A stretch of 9,032 nt of DNA from Eubacteriales bacterium (GTDB taxonomy: Bacteria > Bacillota > Clostridia > Christensenellales > SZUA-584): the NCBI GenBank assembly GCA_028711205.1, contig JAQTSP010000096.1:1-9032 (forward strand). The letters are read 5' to 3'. How positions within the stretch are numbered: the stretch's first letter is position 1; the number at the start of each line of letters is the position of its first letter. The notes under the pieces were generated by a model. The model did no database searches, was not told where the DNA came from, and worked only from the letters and a program-made list of their open reading frames with translations. Shown here in pieces: positions 6,836 to 9,032 of the stretch. The position numbers were made by a program, and so were the translations under genes.

Positions 6836-7720
6836 ATGAAAATAAGAAAAGCGGTCATACCGGCAGCCGGTATGGGGACAAGATTTCTGCCGGCGACAAA
6901 AGCGCAGCCCAAAGAGATGTTGCCCATTGTCGATAAACCGACGATACAATATATCGTCGAGGAAGCGATCAGCGCGGGCATAGAAAGCATACTGATCATC
7001 ACAGGGCGGGGAAAAAGGAACATCGAAGACCATTTTGACAAATCATATGAGCTTGAGTCCGAGCTCAAGAGAAACGGCAAATCGTCGCTCCTCGCTATGG
7101 TAGAGGAAATTTCCAACCTGGTGGAAGTTTTTTATGTGCGCCAAAAAGAGGCCAAAGGATTGGGACATGCCATCGGCTGCGCGCGCGCGTTTGTCGGCAA
7201 CGAGCCTTTTGCGGTACTGCTTGGAGACGATGTTGTGGTTTCGGAAAAACCCGCTATCGGTCAACTGATGGATGTCTACAACGAATACGGCGCGACGATT
7301 ATTGGCGTACAGCGGGTCGAAAGTACGGAAGTCGATAAATACGGCATCATACACCCTGCCGTCAAATCGAAAGAATACCGGCTGCACAAAGTCACTGACA
7401 TGGTCGAAAAGCCGTCCGTCGGGGAGGCGCCGTCAAATATCGCGATACTCGGGCGCTATATCATCACACCGGAAATATTTGATATACTGGCGCATCAGCA
7501 GCCGGGCAAGAACGGAGAAATTCAGCTGACCGACGCGCTCAAGACCCTGAGCCGGGATCAGGGCGTATACGCCTATGAATTTGAAGGCAAACGTTACGAT
7601 GTGGGAGACAAGCTCGGATTTTTAAAGGCGACTGTCGAGTTCGCGCTCGGAAGAGACGATTTGAAGGACAGTTTTAAGAGATATCTGAAAAGCGTTGTGA
7701 AAGAGATGCCGGATGAGTGA
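6836..7720 (+). CDS. galU: UTP--glucose-1-phosphate uridylyltransferase
   Basis: GalU makes UDP-glucose from UTP and glucose-1-phosphate in the cytoplasm, supplying glycolipid, teichoic acid or capsule and galactose pathways. The 294-residue product has normal length and one nucleotidyltransferase domain. Visible motifs are the nucleotide-binding loop [13 protein letters not shown] (10-22) with PKEML (K26 at the active site), LGDD (G130-D132) for metal and sugar-phosphate binding, VEKP (E191-P193), [12 protein letters not shown], and GKRYDVGDK near the C-terminus. ATG at 6836 has a clear GGAGG ribosome binding site with 7 nt spacing. It is the first gene of a new + strand unit, divergent from dinB, and its end overlaps ahcY by 8 nt. 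The sequence motifs favour GalU over the related RfbA (dTDP-glucose) enzymes. Confidence 0.95.
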   Translation: MKIRKAVIPAAGMGTRFLPATKAQPKEMLPIVDKPTIQYIVEEAISAGIESILIITGRGKRNIEDHFDKSYELESELKRNGKSSLLAMVEEISNLVEVFYVRQKEAKGLGHAIGCARAFVGNEPFAVLLGDDVVVSEKPAIGQLMDVYNEYGATIIGVQRVESTEVDKYGIIHPAVKSKEYRLHKVTDMVEKPSVGEAPSNIAILGRYIITPEIFDILAHQQPGKNGEIQLTDALKTLSRDQGVYAYEFEGKRYDVGDKLGFLKATVEFALGRDDLKDSFKRYLKSVVKEMPDE

Positions 7721-8948
7721 GATAAGAGATATAAATCTTGCGCCCGCAGGCGAGATGAAAATCGCATGGGCGCAAAAAAACATGCCCGTGCTGTCGGTGC
7801 TGCATGCCGTGTTCGAAAAAGAGCAGCCTTTTTCAGGCGTTAAAATTTCGCTTTCGATCCACCTTGAGGCAAAGACCGCGTATCTGTGCCGCGTACTGAA
7901 ATCCGGCGGCGCTGTCATGTCTGTCACGGGATCGAATCCGCTGTCGACGCAGGACGATGTCGCGGCGGCGCTTGCTGAGAACGGTATCAGCGTGTATGCC
8001 TGGCATGGGGCGTCGGCGCAAGAATATGCGCGGCATCTCTCGATGGCGCTTGAGAATGGCCCGGACATCGTGATGGACGACGGCGCGGACCTGTCAGAAG
8101 CGTTGCACACGCGGGACAGACAAAAGGCGGCAAACGTGATCGGCGCCTGCGAAGAAACGACCACAGGCCTGATGCGCTTTCGGGCGCGCGAGAAAAGCGG
8201 TGCGCTCGAATTTCCCGTTATCGCGGTCAACGACGCGGACTGCAAGCATCTGTTCGACAACCGGTATGGCACCGGACAGTCCGTATGGGACGGTATTATG
8301 CGCACGACGAATCTTCTTATCGCGGGAAAGACGGTGGTCGTCGCGGGTTACGGATGGTGCGGAAAAGGCGTTGCGTTGCGCGCCAAAGGGCTTGGTGCGC
8401 AGGTCGTCGTCACAGAGACGGACGCCGTACGCGCGCTGGAAGCGGCGATGGACGGATACGACGTGATGACGATGGATCGGGCTTCGTGCCTGGGCGACAT
8501 ATTCGTCACGGTCACGGGCTGCAGCGATGTTATTGCGGGAAGGCATTTTGCCGGTATGAAAAACGGCGCGATACTTGCCAACGCCGGCCATTTCAACGTC
8601 GAAGTGAACATAAAAGAGCTCGAAGAAATGGCGCAAAGCAGCTATACGGCGCGGAACAACATCACCGCATACGATCTCGGCGAAAAAGAGATATGTGTAC
8701 TTGCCGAAGGACGGCTCGTCAATCTGGCGGCCGGAGACGGCCATCCGGCAGAGATCATGGACTTAAGCTTTGCGCTGCAGGCGCTCTCGGTCAAATATTT
8801 GCTGCAAAATAAGGGGAAGCTAGAAAATAAAGTATACAAAGTGCCAAAGGAAATCGACAGATATGTGGCGGAACTCAAGCTGAAGGCGCTCGGTATCGGT
8901 ATCGATACGCTGACAGATGCGCAGAAAAAATACATGTATGGAGAATAG
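7713..8948 (+). CDS. ahcY: Adenosylhomocysteinase (S-adenosylhomocysteine hydrolase)
   Basis: AhcY reversibly splits S-adenosylhomocysteine into adenosine and homocysteine with a bound NAD cofactor, relieving product inhibition of SAM-dependent methyltransferases. The 411-residue protein is of the short type found in archaea, Thermotoga and some Clostridia, rather than the longer proteobacterial/eukaryotic form. Substrate-domain motifs are [13 protein letters not shown] (S78-D82), MDDGADL (121-127), [11 protein letters not shown] (E147-) and [19 protein letters not shown] with K178 and D182. The NAD-binding Rossmann loop is GYGWCGKG (212-219), and [16 protein letters not shown] (from G341) lies near the C-terminus. 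The start codon ATG at 7713 lies within galU (8 nt overlap) with no strong SD, which suggests translational coupling. One base separates its TAG stop from the next gene. All key residues I can place are present. Confidence 0.95.
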   Translation: MSEIRDINLAPAGEMKIAWAQKNMPVLSVLHAVFEKEQPFSGVKISLSIHLEAKTAYLCRVLKSGGAVMSVTGSNPLSTQDDVAAALAENGISVYAWHGASAQEYARHLSMALENGPDIVMDDGADLSEALHTRDRQKAANVIGACEETTTGLMRFRAREKSGALEFPVIAVNDADCKHLFDNRYGTGQSVWDGIMRTTNLLIAGKTVVVAGYGWCGKGVALRAKGLGAQVVVTETDAVRALEAAMDGYDVMTMDRASCLGDIFVTVTGCSDVIAGRHFAGMKNGAILANAGHFNVEVNIKELEEMAQSSYTARNNITAYDLGEKEICVLAEGRLVNLAAGDGHPAEIMDLSFALQALSVKYLLQNKGKLENKVYKVPKEIDRYVAELKLKALGIGIDTLTDAQKKYMYGE

Positions 8949-8949
8949 C

Positions 8950-9032
8950 ATGGGAATCATCATCAAAAACGGTTATCTGATCACCGCCGATAAAAATGAT
9001 ACCTGTATTAAAGGATGCGTCCATATCGATAA
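8950..9032 (+). CDS. Amidohydrolase N-terminus, probably 5-methylthioadenosine/S-adenosylhomocysteine deaminase (3' end outside the window)
   Basis: An ATG at 8950 opens a frame that runs to the window end, giving 27 residues starting MGIIIKNGYLITAD and continuing with CIKGCVHID. This is the small beta-sandwich opening typical of the metal-dependent amidohydrolase superfamily (IKNG-x-IIT-x-D, then an I-x-x-G turn), before the metal-binding His-x-His that would lie beyond the edge. GGAG sits 6 nt upstream, inside the ahcY end. Because the gene directly follows ahcY, the MTA/SAH deaminase (MtaD) or 5'-deoxyadenosine deaminase branch is the best guess: these act on the same metabolite. Other amidohydrolases such as dihydroorotase- or guanine-deaminase-like proteins cannot be excluded from 27 residues. 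Confidence 0.65.
   Translation, partial: MGIIIKNGYLITADKNDTCIKGCVHID

Noticed and set aside
8094..8744. 216-codon minus-strand frame opposite ahcY
   Set aside because: Shadow frame within a clearly conserved enzyme gene.
1..9032. Search for mobile elements, CRISPR arrays, tRNA/rRNA genes, toxin-antitoxin or defence genes
   Set aside because: No long inverted or direct repeats, transposase or integrase motifs, or spaced repeat arrays were seen; every substantial region is explained by recognised housekeeping genes.

Overview
This window is a compact, gene-dense bacterial chromosome segment of fairly balanced to slightly GC-rich composition. The gene order dnaK - dnaJ - prmA - rsmE - mtaB - HIT protein, all on one strand with start/stop overlaps, is the classic heat-shock/translation cluster of Firmicutes. 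The protein sequences look clostridial. Consistent with this are Shine-Dalgarno sites before most genes, TTG starts, near-consensus sigma-A promoter elements and a GAAC-N4-GTTC LexA box of the Gram-positive type. I would place it in class Clostridia or a close relative but cannot name a genus.

Bases 1-5380 (+ strand): the 3' half of dnaK, a short intergenic hairpin, then dnaJ, prmA (ribosomal protein L11 methyltransferase), rsmE (16S rRNA m3U methyltransferase), mtaB (tRNA methylthiotransferase) and a small HIT-family hydrolase. dnaJ, prmA, rsmE and mtaB overlap by 4-8 nt and are probably translationally coupled. Together they cover protein folding and SAM-dependent modification of ribosomal protein, rRNA and tRNA.

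Bases 5377-6618 (- strand): a Y-family DNA polymerase (dinB-like), converging on the HIT gene so that their stop codons share bases. Its upstream region holds the best regulatory signal of the window: a perfect -35/-10 pair with one perfect and one near-perfect LexA (SOS) box.

Bases 6836-9032 (+ strand): galU (UDP-glucose synthesis), ahcY (S-adenosylhomocysteine hydrolase of the short, thermophile/archaeal-like type) overlapping galU by 8 nt, and the first 27 codons of an amidohydrolase, probably the MTA/SAH deaminase family. The last two both act on S-adenosylhomocysteine, the by-product of the SAM-dependent methyl transfers made by enzymes such as those encoded upstream.

I see no mobile element, CRISPR array, tRNA or rRNA gene, toxin-antitoxin pair or candidate novel system. 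The longest gene-free stretch is the 217 nt dinB-galU divergent region, which is filled with regulatory signals. The window is mainly housekeeping; the worthwhile second looks are regulatory.
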